Assembly (NCBI GenBank): GCA_910587375.1
Contig: CAJULR010000036.1
Location: 62,001-126,000, forward strand
Reading direction: 5' to 3'
DNA from: Candidatus Gastranaerophilales bacterium
GTDB taxonomy: Bacteria > Cyanobacteriota > Vampirovibrionia > Gastranaerophilales > Gastranaerophilaceae
Length of the DNA stretch: 64,000 bases
This document shows positions 34,759 through 43,719 of the stretch, one piece after another. The notes below the pieces were generated by a model. That model did not search any database, was not told where the DNA came from, and saw nothing but the letters and a program-made list of their open reading frames with translations. Positions within the stretch are counted from its first letter, which is position 1. Every line of letters starts with the position of its first letter. Both the position numbers and the translations under genes were made by a program.

Positions 34759-35784
34759 ATGGAAAATATTATTCAAAAGGCCCTTGATACCCACACCCTT
34801 GAAAAGAATGAAATAATAGCTCTTTTAGAAGACAACACCCAAAATGACACTCTTTTTAAGGCGGCAGATGAAACGCGCAAAAAATTTGTCGGGGATGAAA
34901 TTCACCTTCGGGGCTTAATTGAATTTTCAAACATCTGCAAAAGAGGGTGCAAATATTGCGGCCTTCAATGTTCAAACAAAGAAATTGAAAGGTATAGAAT
35001 TTCTTTAGGTGAAATTACTGAATATGCAAAAAACGCTGCCAATATGGGGTATAAGACAATTGTTCTGCAATCAGGCGAAGATGATTATTATTCTGTTGAT
35101 AAAATGTGCAGCATAATTTCAGAAATTAAAAAACTCAATGTTGCTTTAACTTTAAGCATTGGCGAAAAAACAAAAGAAGAATATAAAGCCTATAAAGAGG
35201 CAGGCGCAGACAGATTTTTGCTTCGGATTGAAACAACAGACGAAGTGCTTTATTCAAAAATGCACCCGAATATGGATTTTAAAAACAGAAAAAAATGTTT
35301 ATATAACTTGAAAGAACTTGGGTTTGAAACGGGAACAGGCTCTTTGGTGGGGCTTCCTGGGCAAAATGTAGAAAGCCTTGCAGATGACATTTTATTTTTT
35401 AGGGAATTAAATGCAGATATGATTGGAATCGGGCCTTTTATCCCGCACCCGAACACGCCCCTAAAAGACGTAAAACAGGGGGATTTTACACTTGCACTTA
35501 AAGTTATGGCAATTACAAGGCTCCTTTTGCCTGATATTAATATTCCTGCAACAACTGCGATGGAAACAATTCATCCAAACGGGCGGATAATTGCGCTTCA
35601 AGCGGGGGCGAATGTTATTATGCCAAACGTTACAGAGGGCGAATATCGAAAAAAATATGAAATTTACCCAAATAAAAACAGGGCAGATGAAGACAGGGCA
35701 AAATGTAAAAGTTTAATTGAAGATAAAATAATTTCAATCGGAAGAAAAGTGTCATCTGATTTTGGATTTAGAAAAAGTATCTGA
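34759..35784 (+). CDS. hydE: [FeFe]-hydrogenase maturation radical SAM enzyme HydE
   Basis: A 341-aa radical SAM protein. The cluster motif CKRGCKYCGLQC after LRGLIEFSN, and TIVLQSGEDDYYS, LSIGEKTKEEYKAYKEAGADR, TGSLVGLPGQ and GPFIPHPNTPL, match HydE more closely than BioB. HydE helps build the H-cluster of [FeFe]-hydrogenases. HydF, HydG and the hydrogenase itself are not in this window. The upstream frame is open but the family N-terminus starts at the ATG 34759. Confidence 0.88.
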   Translation: MENIIQKALDTHTLEKNEIIALLEDNTQNDTLFKAADETRKKFVGDEIHLRGLIEFSNICKRGCKYCGLQCSNKEIERYRISLGEITEYAKNAANMGYKTIVLQSGEDDYYSVDKMCSIISEIKKLNVALTLSIGEKTKEEYKAYKEAGADRFLLRIETTDEVLYSKMHPNMDFKNRKKCLYNLKELGFETGTGSLVGLPGQNVESLADDILFFRELNADMIGIGPFIPHPNTPLKDVKQGDFTLALKVMAITRLLLPDINIPATTAMETIHPNGRIIALQAGANVIMPNVTEGEYRKKYEIYPNKNRADEDRAKCKSLIEDKIISIGRKVSSDFGFRKSI

Positions 35785-35884
35785 TAGTAGTTATTTAGCC
35801 TGATTAGCCTTTTAACCCAATCGGCGGTTTTTAAACCCAAAAATTTTGTTTATTTTACAAATGCTTGCACTTATAACTATTTTA

Positions 35885-35900
35885 TACTACTATTGTAGTA
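35885..35900. promoter_or_regulatory. Palindromic operator-like site upstream of the decarboxylase gene
   Basis: TACTAC-TATT-GTAGTA, a perfect 6+4+6 palindrome in an AT-rich promoter region, 35 bp before the ATG. TTGCAC and TATACT-like elements overlap it. Confidence 0.45.
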
Positions 35901-35935
35901 AATAAAAACACAATAACCTTAGGAGCATTAACAAA

Positions 35936-37597
35936 ATGAAAATAAAAGTGGCGGATTACCTTGCAAAAAGGCTATATGAACTTGGAATTGAAGATGTTTT
36001 CGGTTTGCCCGGAGATTACAACTTTAACATTTTGGATTCAATTATTAAAAACCAAGGCTTAACCTGGATAAATTCAACAAACGAGCTGAATGCAGCCTAT
36101 GCGGCAGACGGATATGCAAGAATAAAGGGGTTTGGGGCCGTTGTAACAACATTCGGCGTTGGGGAATTGAGCGCCATAAACGGCATTGCAGGAGCGTATG
36201 CAGAAAATGTGCCTGTTGTAAAAATTGTAGGTGTACCCAAAACAAAATTTATTAAGACAAACGCACTTTTGCACCACAACTTTTCAAACCCTGATTATTA
36301 CGCCTTTGAGCAGGCTTTTTCAAACGTCACAGAAACCACAACATTTTTAACCGAAGAAAACGCCAAAGAAGAGATAGACAGAGTGTTTGAAACATTAGTT
36401 CGGACAAAAAAGCCTGTATATATTGCGCTTCCTGTTGATGTTTGCAATCATTTGATTGAAGATAAAATCCCTGAAATTAGGATAAAATCTGATGAAAGAA
36501 CGCTAAACCTTGCAGTTAAAAAAGCGGCTGAAATTATAAACAGCGCCAAAAACCCGATTATTATAACAGATTACCTTATGAAAAGATTCAGGCTTCAAGA
36601 TGAAGTGAATGAATTTATAAATAAATTCAATATAAAAATTACTTCTATGATTATGGGAAAAGGCCTTGTGGATGAAGATGACCCGCATTTTATCGGGATG
36701 AACCACGGAATTTTAGCGGATGTTGATTTCCAAAAAGCATTTGCTGCCGCAGATTTAATCATAGGTTTTGGCACCCTTTTTTCAGACCTGAACACTCTTG
36801 CCTTTTCTTATTTGCCGGATGACAGGTTTAAAATCAATATTCAGGGGAATTTTACAGAAATTGACAATGTAAAATATGAAAATGTTTTTGCAGATGATAT
36901 GCTGCAAGCACTTTTGAAGGCTGATATTGTAAAAAAAGCGGACAGCAGCACCGTTCGAAAGGGATATGATGTTGTTGAAATATCGAATAATCCCATAAAA
37001 ACGGATGAAATTTTCCCTATTGTGCAGAAACATTTAAAGGAAAATGACACAATAACGGCGGAAACAGGGATTATTTCATACCCCGCGTCAAAAATGAATT
37101 TGAAGAAAAATTCAAACTATATAAGCCAAACAATGTGGGGCTCAATCGGCTGGGCAACACCTGCGTCTTTTGGGGCCGCAATGGCAGACAGAGAAAAAAG
37201 GCTCATTCTTTTAACGGGAGAAGGCTCTCACCAGCTTACAATTCAGGAGATGGCAAATTTATTTAAATATGAAATACGCCCCATAATTCTTCTTTTAAAC
37301 AACAACGGCTACACGATAGAAAGAGTGCTCTCAAACGACCCGAATGACTCTTTTAATGACATCACAAGCTGGGATTACAAAAAGGCACTTGAGCTTTTTT
37401 CCGGCAAAAAATCTGACGACAAGAGTTTTGAATATTTTAGTGTAAAAACTTCCGCAGAGCTTGATTTAGCGCTTTTAAAGGCAGAAAGTTTACAAAAAGA
37501 AAAACTTATCTATATTGAAATTTTTACAGATAAAGACGATGTCCCTTCTTTAATTCAACAATCCGTAAACAACGCCAAAACGCGCTTTGGAGCATAG
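35936..37597 (+). CDS. Pyruvate/indolepyruvate decarboxylase family (thiamine diphosphate) enzyme
   Basis: A 553-aa 2-keto acid decarboxylase. Motifs: N-terminal ELGIEDVFGLPGDYN, the catalytic Glu region WINSTNELNAAYAADGYAR, the HH pair in LLHHNFSNPDYY, and the ThDP motif GEGSHQLTIQEMANL...NNNGYTIERV. These are features of PDC/IPDC/KdcA enzymes. Pyruvate decarboxylase is rare in bacteria; with the nearby Fe-alcohol dehydrogenase, acetaldehyde to ethanol is a sensible pathway, but branched or aromatic keto acids are also possible. AGGAG lies before the ATG. Confidence 0.88.
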   Translation: MKIKVADYLAKRLYELGIEDVFGLPGDYNFNILDSIIKNQGLTWINSTNELNAAYAADGYARIKGFGAVVTTFGVGELSAINGIAGAYAENVPVVKIVGVPKTKFIKTNALLHHNFSNPDYYAFEQAFSNVTETTTFLTEENAKEEIDRVFETLVRTKKPVYIALPVDVCNHLIEDKIPEIRIKSDERTLNLAVKKAAEIINSAKNPIIITDYLMKRFRLQDEVNEFINKFNIKITSMIMGKGLVDEDDPHFIGMNHGILADVDFQKAFAAADLIIGFGTLFSDLNTLAFSYLPDDRFKINIQGNFTEIDNVKYENVFADDMLQALLKADIVKKADSSTVRKGYDVVEISNNPIKTDEIFPIVQKHLKENDTITAETGIISYPASKMNLKKNSNYISQTMWGSIGWATPASFGAAMADREKRLILLTGEGSHQLTIQEMANLFKYEIRPIILLLNNNGYTIERVLSNDPNDSFNDITSWDYKKALELFSGKKSDDKSFEYFSVKTSAELDLALLKAESLQKEKLIYIEIFTDKDDVPSLIQQSVNNAKTRFGA

Positions 37598-37644
37598 TAA
37601 TTAACAAAAATTCCTTATTTTGAAAACTGTGCTAAGATAAAGCT

Positions 37645-38547
37645 ATGTTAATTTGTTTAAACGGCGGACTTGGAAACCAAATCGGAAACTATGTATTTGC
37701 GCAGTTTTTAAAGGAATTTGAAGAATACGGTGCAGATGTAAAAATCGTGTGGTCAAATAATGTTAACGAAACAAGGGACATTGTTTTGGACAAATTTAAC
37801 ACGCACTTAGATGTTGCAACAAAAGAAGATGTTGAAAAATTTTTAAGTGCAAAAACACACCCCGGACTTGTTTTCGACCTTCTTTTTAAAAACATTTTTG
37901 ATAAAATCTGGGTTAATAATTTGTGGAATTTTTTAAGAAGAATAAGGAAAGAGTACAATATTTACCCGAAAAAAAGCTTAAACCTGTTATCAAAAATAGT
38001 GACATATAAAGGGGCAATGAAACATAAATACACACACCTTGCCGTTTGTGACTGTTATGCGCCTGCTGTTAAAGGGTTTTACGACCCGGCTTTTAGGGAA
38101 AAAATGAGACAACATTTCACCTTAAAAGAAGAATTAGACCCGGAAAATGCTGCTATAATGGAAAAAATTAAGGCTTGTAAAAATTCTGTCGGGGTGCACA
38201 TCAGAAGGGGCGATTACATAGATTACAAATTCCCGGTTGTAAAAAAAGAATTTATTATATCAAAAATGAATATTTTATGCGAAAAATTCCCGGACGCAGA
38301 ATTTTTCATATTTTCAAACGGAATGGATTGGGCAAAAGAAAATCTTCAACCTGGGGGGGTTTCCAATTTGCATTTTGTTGATATAAATGATGAAGCACAC
38401 GGATATCTTGATTTTGTGCTTTTTAACGCATGCCGCCACAGAATTTATTCTAATTCCACATTCAGTATTTGGACAAAATTTTTCAACTCTTATGAAGAAA
38501 GTCTGGAATTTTACCCTGAAGCAGAGGATTTGGCACTTGTATGTTAA
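37645..38547 (+). CDS. GT11 family glycosyltransferase (alpha-1,2-fucosyltransferase-like), copy 1
   Basis: A 300-aa enzyme. NGGLGNQIGNYVFAQ at the N-terminus and SVGVHIRRGDYID are the GDP-fucose-binding motifs of GT11; FVDINDEAHGYLDF and IYSNSTFSIWTKFF follow. It would transfer fucose to a glycan acceptor, possibly making host-like fucosylated surface sugars. It overlaps the second copy by 7 bp. No GDP-fucose synthesis genes are adjacent. Confidence 0.85.
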   Translation: MLICLNGGLGNQIGNYVFAQFLKEFEEYGADVKIVWSNNVNETRDIVLDKFNTHLDVATKEDVEKFLSAKTHPGLVFDLLFKNIFDKIWVNNLWNFLRRIRKEYNIYPKKSLNLLSKIVTYKGAMKHKYTHLAVCDCYAPAVKGFYDPAFREKMRQHFTLKEELDPENAAIMEKIKACKNSVGVHIRRGDYIDYKFPVVKKEFIISKMNILCEKFPDAEFFIFSNGMDWAKENLQPGGVSNLHFVDINDEAHGYLDFVLFNACRHRIYSNSTFSIWTKFFNSYEESLEFYPEAEDLALVC

Positions 38548-39449
38548 TTTGTCCACATAGCGGAATTGGAAACCAGATTGGAAATTATGTCTTTGCGCAG
38601 TACCTTATCTTTTTAGGAAAAGATATAAAATTTTTATTTTCAAAAGATGAAAGTATAGACAGAGCCTTTGTTTTAGATAAATTTAACACAGAACTTATTG
38701 AGGCAGCAAAAGAAGATATTGAAACTTTTTTAAGAGCAAAAGTGCCGGTTTCTTTGTATGGGACGCTTTTTTGTAACATCGCCTTTAGAAAAAGGACATA
38801 TTTTAACTCTTTTTACAAGGTTTTAACAAGAATTAGGACAAAATACGGAATTTACCCGGTTAAAACCCCTGCGCTTATGGCAAAAACAGTATCATATAAG
38901 GATGTTTTAAAAAATGTTTCACAAGGGAAAACTTTGCCTGAAAACATTGCCGTTTGCGACTGTTATGCGCCCCTTCCTGAATTTTTGGACCCAAAATTTA
39001 AGGAAAAGATGAAAAAACATTTTGTTTTAAAAGAAGAGTTTCAAGGGGAAAACGCTGCAATACTTGAAAAAATTAAAGCTTGTGAAAATTCTGTCGGAAT
39101 TCACATTCGAAGGGGAGATTATATCGGACTTAAAATTCCTGTTGTCAAAAAAGAATTTATTATATCAAAAATGAATATTTTATGCGAAAAACTCAAAGGT
39201 GTGAAGTTTTTCATATTCTCTGACAGCATAGATTGGGCAAAAGAAAACCTTTCAGACAAAGGGTTTAGCGGTTTAGAATTTGTTGATATTAATGATGAAG
39301 CGCATGGATATCTTGATTTTGCACTTTTAAACAACTGCTATCACAGAATATATTCCGCCTCTTCTTTCAGCCTTTGGCTTAAATATTTAAACCCTTACAA
39401 TGACAGCATACAATTTTATCCTGAAGAAAAAGATTTAGTTGTTGAATAA
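38541..39449 (+). CDS. GT11 family glycosyltransferase (alpha-1,2-fucosyltransferase-like), copy 2
   Basis: A 302-aa paralogue of the preceding gene, with HSGIGNQIGNYVFAQ, SVGIHIRRGDYIG, EFIISKMNILCEKL (identical in part to copy 1) and FVDINDEAHGYLDFALL. The two clearly arose by tandem duplication and have diverged in the acceptor-binding middle. Its start overlaps the end of copy 1 by 7 bp, so translation is coupled. Different acceptors or linkages are likely but not provable here. Confidence 0.85.
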   Translation: MLICPHSGIGNQIGNYVFAQYLIFLGKDIKFLFSKDESIDRAFVLDKFNTELIEAAKEDIETFLRAKVPVSLYGTLFCNIAFRKRTYFNSFYKVLTRIRTKYGIYPVKTPALMAKTVSYKDVLKNVSQGKTLPENIAVCDCYAPLPEFLDPKFKEKMKKHFVLKEEFQGENAAILEKIKACENSVGIHIRRGDYIGLKIPVVKKEFIISKMNILCEKLKGVKFFIFSDSIDWAKENLSDKGFSGLEFVDINDEAHGYLDFALLNNCYHRIYSASSFSLWLKYLNPYNDSIQFYPEEKDLVVE

Positions 39450-39502
39450 AAAGTTTTAATCGAATATTATTATAAAAAATAGTTTAAAAGGGAGGATGTA
39501 AT

Positions 39503-39940
39503 ATGTTTTTAGTTGGCTTATTAGGACAATTGATTGGCTTTTTACTTTTTATCGGCTTCATATTTTTAATGATTAAATGTATTAAGCTTAACCCAAGTCA
39601 GTTTGAATTGAGCGATGGCGAAGAAATTTTAAAAAATGTTAAGGGAGATTACTGGCAAAAGCTTGTTATTGGGGGCGAAGGCCAAAACGCAGGTGAATTT
39701 GCTTTTACAAACAAAAGAATAGCTTTTAGAAGTTTATTCCAGATTTTTGGCGGCCTAAACATTGATATTCCTTATAACCAGATAGTTTCAGTTGAAAAAT
39801 CAAACGTAAAAGGAATCATGCCTGTTGCATTTACGGTTAAAACTGTGGATGGCGAATCATATAAATTTGCGATTATGAAAAGAGATGTTTACATTAATTT
39901 AATCAACGAACAGGCGCAAAAAATAAAAGAAAACGTTTAA
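39503..39940 (+). CDS. Single-pass membrane protein with PH/GRAM-like domain
   Basis: A 145-aa protein with one N-terminal transmembrane helix (LIGFLLFIGFIFLMIKCI) and a cytosolic beta-rich domain: EFAFTNKRIAFRS..., DIPYNQIVSVEKSNVKG, YKFAIMKRDVYINLI. This pattern (FTNKRI...IPY..I.SVE) is that of bacterial PH/GRAM-like domains. GGGAGG lies before the ATG. Function unknown. Confidence 0.7.
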   Translation: MFLVGLLGQLIGFLLFIGFIFLMIKCIKLNPSQFELSDGEEILKNVKGDYWQKLVIGGEGQNAGEFAFTNKRIAFRSLFQIFGGLNIDIPYNQIVSVEKSNVKGIMPVAFTVKTVDGESYKFAIMKRDVYINLINEQAQKIKENV

Positions 39941-40028
39941 AACCTGGCAATTTTTTCCTTGTTTTTTACTTTATATACTTATAATAAACACCCGTAAGTT
40001 ATAGTGCATAATACAACAAGGAAAGAAA

Positions 40029-42707
40029 ATGAACATTTCATCATTAATTAATTTCAATTCAATAAATAATAATATGAAAACTTCGCCTGCCCTGAAGCCC
40101 GCTTTCAAAGGCGGCCTTTCAAAAGACACGGTAAGTTTCACATCAAAGCTTAAAAGTTCTTTTGAATCAAAAGCTGCGGCAGTTGAATATTATAAAAACA
40201 TTGCAAACGCTGTTAACACTTCCCTTGACGAAGAGGATGAATTAACAGCGTTTGAAACTTTAGGATATGATGTTGAAGCTGATTTTGATACTGATGAAAT
40301 AACCATAAACGGTGATTACACGCCTTATTTTGAAATTTTTACCGGCTCTTCACGCTGCAAACACCTTGTAACATATGAAGAAGCAGGAATTGACCAGAAA
40401 AGACTTCTGCAAAATGTAAAAGAAATTACAGGCAAAAAGCTCGTTTCTCCTCACTTTGTGCCAGGTGATGATTTTGAAATCGATAAAACAATAATATACC
40501 CTACAAAAGTTGAAGAGAGGCTCATTGAATTATTGGAAAAAAGATGTGACAAGGCAAGAGCAGCACTTGCAGGGCAGGATTCTTTTACAGCTCTAAAAAC
40601 CCTGGGGTATAATGTATCTGAAGATGAAAACGGTAAAATTACAATTGACGGAGATTATTCTGCAATTTTAATGCTTGAAGGCGCAGGCCGCAGAAGCATT
40701 TTAGATTATGACATTGACGAAAACGAACTTTTAAAAGACGTTGTAAAAATTAACGGTTCGGCACAATTTACGGCAAAATTCGAGCCGGATCATTATATTG
40801 AGGCAGAAGATGTTTCAACAATAAACGGGCAAGCAAGAAGCCATTCAGGCTATAACATTAAAATGATGTTTGAAGAACTAAGCCCGAAGTTCCAAAAAAC
40901 AGTGGCCGATGTAAAGGCGGCACTTGAAGAAAATGACAGCTTAAAAGCGCTGCGGGTTCTAGGATATAACGCGTCTTGTGATGAAAACGGAAATATTACA
41001 ATTGATGGTGATTACAGAACAGGAATAAAATCTCAGGACGCCCATACAAATTATATGTATGCTCCGACGTTTCGTTTTAGCCAATATGGAATTGATGAAG
41101 AACAATTATTACAAAATGTAACAAGAATTACCGGAAACTTTGTTATCCACGACACTTCAATGCAACGTCTAAAACCAGATTTAACGGTTGAAGGAAATAC
41201 GTTAGCATATCGCCGAAAGGCGGAAGAATTATTTGCAGGCTTTAGCAATGAAAGTGACATTGCCGCTTTATATGACCTGGACCCTATAATCATAAGCACG
41301 TTTGCAAGACAAGGCACTTTGACACCTTCTTATAAAACAGACGAAACTTGTTATTTTAACGGAGTGTCAGACAGCGACAAACAATTTTTGGATGAATTAT
41401 CACAAAAAAGAGAAACCGTTTTAACTGCAAAAGAAATTCAGGAACAATACGGCGTCAGCGACATTTCCATAAGAAATTCTCTTAAAGACAAAACCTTAAT
41501 TCCATATCATGCCAATATAGATGGTGAAAGATATAACCTTAATACTTCATATTATATGTATGATATGTCAGCCCCCGAAAACCAGGCTGCCGTTAAAAAA
41601 TTTAAAGCAAACAGAAAATCAACAGAACAAAGACAAGCCCTTAAATCAAGCGTGAGCGACAATAATTTCAGAGCCGCATGTATAAAAAACGGTGTTCCTT
41701 GTGAAAGCCAAAGCATAAGAGCATTCAGCGCAGATGACTTAGAGCACCTTGGTTACGGCACAAAAGCAGATTTAATTGCAAACTGCGGCCTTAGAAAAAA
41801 TGCATTTGAAATTAAACAATATATTTTAAATAACGACGTTTACGACATTTCAACTGCAATTATGATGGATATTGTTCAAAACGCAAGACGCAATAACCCT
41901 GCACTTGTTAAATTATCAGACCTGCAAAAATACACAGGCGACGTACGGGAAAACTTCAGAATAGGTGTTGCGTCAGATAAATTAAATATAATAACCGAAC
42001 ATCCTTACCGTTTAGCTTCACAAACAGATTATTGCGTTAATTTAGCCGATGAAAAGAATTTGGAATTTTTAAGAAGCATTGGCGGCGAAGCTTTTCAAAC
42101 CTGGCTTTCAGGAAAAATGGAAGCTTATGAAGAATACAGGGCAGAAAATGACCGCAAACTTGAAGAATTTAAAGCAATCGACAAACCGCCAACAGAACAA
42201 GAAAGAAGCGCTGAAATTCAAAAACAATTAGATGAAATTCAAGAGCAAAGGCGCGCTGCAGCAAAAGAAAAACAGCTTCTTGCAAAACAAAAACAAGATG
42301 AAATATCAAGAAATCTTTCATTAAGAAATACTATCGCATGGGTTATGTGTCCTGAAACAAGACGTGTCAGAAAAGAAAACATAACAAGTCGTGTTCAAGA
42401 TATTTTTAGAAAAAACAGACAGGCAGAAAAACTGTACAATAAGCTTATGGAAGGTGAAATAACGCCTGAAGAAGCACAAAAAATGCTTAAAAAACTTAAC
42501 CTCTCTAAAGAAGATGAAATCGCCGTTTATTCTTATTACAAAACCTGTTGGGACATTTCAGGCACAGAAGAATGGAAAAACGCTTTAGCGGCGGCAAAAC
42601 CTTTGGTTGAAGCATACAATATATTTGGGCTTAGCGGAATTGAAGACCCTGAAATCAGAGAAAGGCTGGCCCGCTGGGAAAAAGAAAAGGGAATTTCTGA
42701 AGAATAA
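40029..42707 (+). CDS. Large lineage-specific protein with three ~110-aa repeats
   Basis: An 892-aa protein that I do not recognise. The N-terminus is Asn/Ser-rich with PAFKGGLSKDTVSFTSK. Three repeats follow, each with a helix, 'LGY', then an acidic turn and 'ITI(N/D)GDY': ETLGYDVEADFDTD...ITINGDY, KTLGYNVSEDENGKITIDGDY, RVLGYNASCDENGNITIDGDY; each ends with 'LLQNV..ITG' or 'LLKDVVKING'. A MerR-like HTH segment (TAKEIQEQYGVSDISIRNSL) and a long charged coiled coil (residues ~700-780) come next. It looks like a multi-domain effector or structural protein. Confidence 0.65.
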   Translation: MNISSLINFNSINNNMKTSPALKPAFKGGLSKDTVSFTSKLKSSFESKAAAVEYYKNIANAVNTSLDEEDELTAFETLGYDVEADFDTDEITINGDYTPYFEIFTGSSRCKHLVTYEEAGIDQKRLLQNVKEITGKKLVSPHFVPGDDFEIDKTIIYPTKVEERLIELLEKRCDKARAALAGQDSFTALKTLGYNVSEDENGKITIDGDYSAILMLEGAGRRSILDYDIDENELLKDVVKINGSAQFTAKFEPDHYIEAEDVSTINGQARSHSGYNIKMMFEELSPKFQKTVADVKAALEENDSLKALRVLGYNASCDENGNITIDGDYRTGIKSQDAHTNYMYAPTFRFSQYGIDEEQLLQNVTRITGNFVIHDTSMQRLKPDLTVEGNTLAYRRKAEELFAGFSNESDIAALYDLDPIIISTFARQGTLTPSYKTDETCYFNGVSDSDKQFLDELSQKRETVLTAKEIQEQYGVSDISIRNSLKDKTLIPYHANIDGERYNLNTSYYMYDMSAPENQAAVKKFKANRKSTEQRQALKSSVSDNNFRAACIKNGVPCESQSIRAFSADDLEHLGYGTKADLIANCGLRKNAFEIKQYILNNDVYDISTAIMMDIVQNARRNNPALVKLSDLQKYTGDVRENFRIGVASDKLNIITEHPYRLASQTDYCVNLADEKNLEFLRSIGGEAFQTWLSGKMEAYEEYRAENDRKLEEFKAIDKPPTEQERSAEIQKQLDEIQEQRRAAAKEKQLLAKQKQDEISRNLSLRNTIAWVMCPETRRVRKENITSRVQDIFRKNRQAEKLYNKLMEGEITPEEAQKMLKKLNLSKEDEIAVYSYYKTCWDISGTEEWKNALAAAKPLVEAYNIFGLSGIEDPEIRERLARWEKEKGISEE

Positions 42708-42715
42708 AAAGACTT

Positions 42716-43342
42716 TTAGATTATATTCTTTATCTCTTCTTCGCTATCTATTAAAGTATAAAGTTCGCTTGGCTTACAATCAAGAAGCCCGGCCTGAAAC
42801 AGCGAATTATACTGCATATCAAGACCTTTAAAGAAATCTTTCCCGACAAGGATTATTCTTTTTTTATCTTCTTCTTTTCCGTAATAATTTTTCGATATTA
42901 AGGTTGCCGCTTCTTGAAGTGTTGCGGCACTTCCCGGAAAAATAAGCATTGTGTTTGCAACTTCTGCAAATTTTTCAATTCTCTCTGCTTCGCTTTTTGC
43001 GGACGTTAAAAGAGTGCAATTTTCCAAATCTTCATCTCCCCAAAGAGGAGTGGCAACTATAGACAGGCTTTGCAATGGCCTTCCATTTTCATCTTGTTTA
43101 GAATTTGCACGGCCCGCATTATACACAGCACCCATTATCCCTGCAGCCCCGCAGCCATGGACAACGTTTTTTCCACCCAAAACCATTGCTTTTACAGCGT
43201 TTGAGCACATTTCCATATAACTAAGAATTTCATCTGTCGTGCGAGAGCTTCCTAAAACTGCAACAGTGTTCTCTTTTGACTCTTTGGTTTTATAGACAGG
43301 AGGAATTGTTTTTGGAATATTTGCTTTGGATGAAATATACAT
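42716..43342 (-). CDS. LOG-family (lysine decarboxylase-like) nucleotide phosphoribohydrolase homologue
   Basis: A 208-aa Rossmann-fold protein. VAVLGSSRTTDE, GGKNVVHGCGAAGIMGAVYNAG and FPGSAATLQEAATLI correspond to the LOG motifs, but the signature PGGxGTxxE is altered to PGSAATLQE. The catalytic Glu is kept while the glycines are lost. LOG proteins release bases from nucleoside monophosphates. The start is uncertain: the ATG at 43342 has AAGAG close by, and a GTG at 43357 is in frame. Confidence 0.7.
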   Translation of the reverse strand: MYISSKANIPKTIPPVYKTKESKENTVAVLGSSRTTDEILSYMEMCSNAVKAMVLGGKNVVHGCGAAGIMGAVYNAGRANSKQDENGRPLQSLSIVATPLWGDEDLENCTLLTSAKSEAERIEKFAEVANTMLIFPGSAATLQEAATLISKNYYGKEEDKKRIILVGKDFFKGLDMQYNSLFQAGLLDCKPSELYTLIDSEEEIKNII

Positions 43343-43428
43343 ACTCTTACAAAACACGTGAAGAGGAAAATTTTATATACGGTCTTGAATAACAAACCAG
43401 GCAAATGAAACACCAGGCACCAACAAAT

Positions 43429-43453
43429 AAAGAGCTTCCAAATAAAGCTCTTT
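43429..43453 (-). terminator. Hairpin downstream of tRNA-His
   Basis: AAAGAGCTT/AAGCTCTTT, a perfect 9-bp stem just after the tRNA 3' end. Confidence 0.65.
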
Positions 43454-43460
43454 TTATATA

Positions 43461-43537
43461 TGGGGCGGGTGATGGGGATCGAACCCACGAATATCGGAAC
43501 CACAATCCGAGGCCTTAACCACTTGGCGACACCCGCC
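43461..43537 (-). tRNA. tRNA-His (GTG), CCA encoded
   Basis: A complete cloverleaf on the minus strand with an 8-bp acceptor GGCGGGTG/CACCCGCC, including the G-1:C73 pair typical of tRNA-His. The anticodon loop is TTGTGGT (anticodon GTG) and the T-loop TTCGATC. CCA is present in the DNA. Confidence 0.95.
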
Positions 43538-43719
43538 ATCTAAACTTTTTATTCAATTGTAAACTTTTTTCGAGGTTTGCGGTTCCAACAATTGGAACGT
43601 ATAATCCCTTATGGCCAAATATCCACTTTTGATGGCACCAGCCATTTTACATAACTCAATATATTCTAAAAACAAAATATTTTCAAGCCGATATACTAAA
43701 TTTACGCTATAATTTTTAA

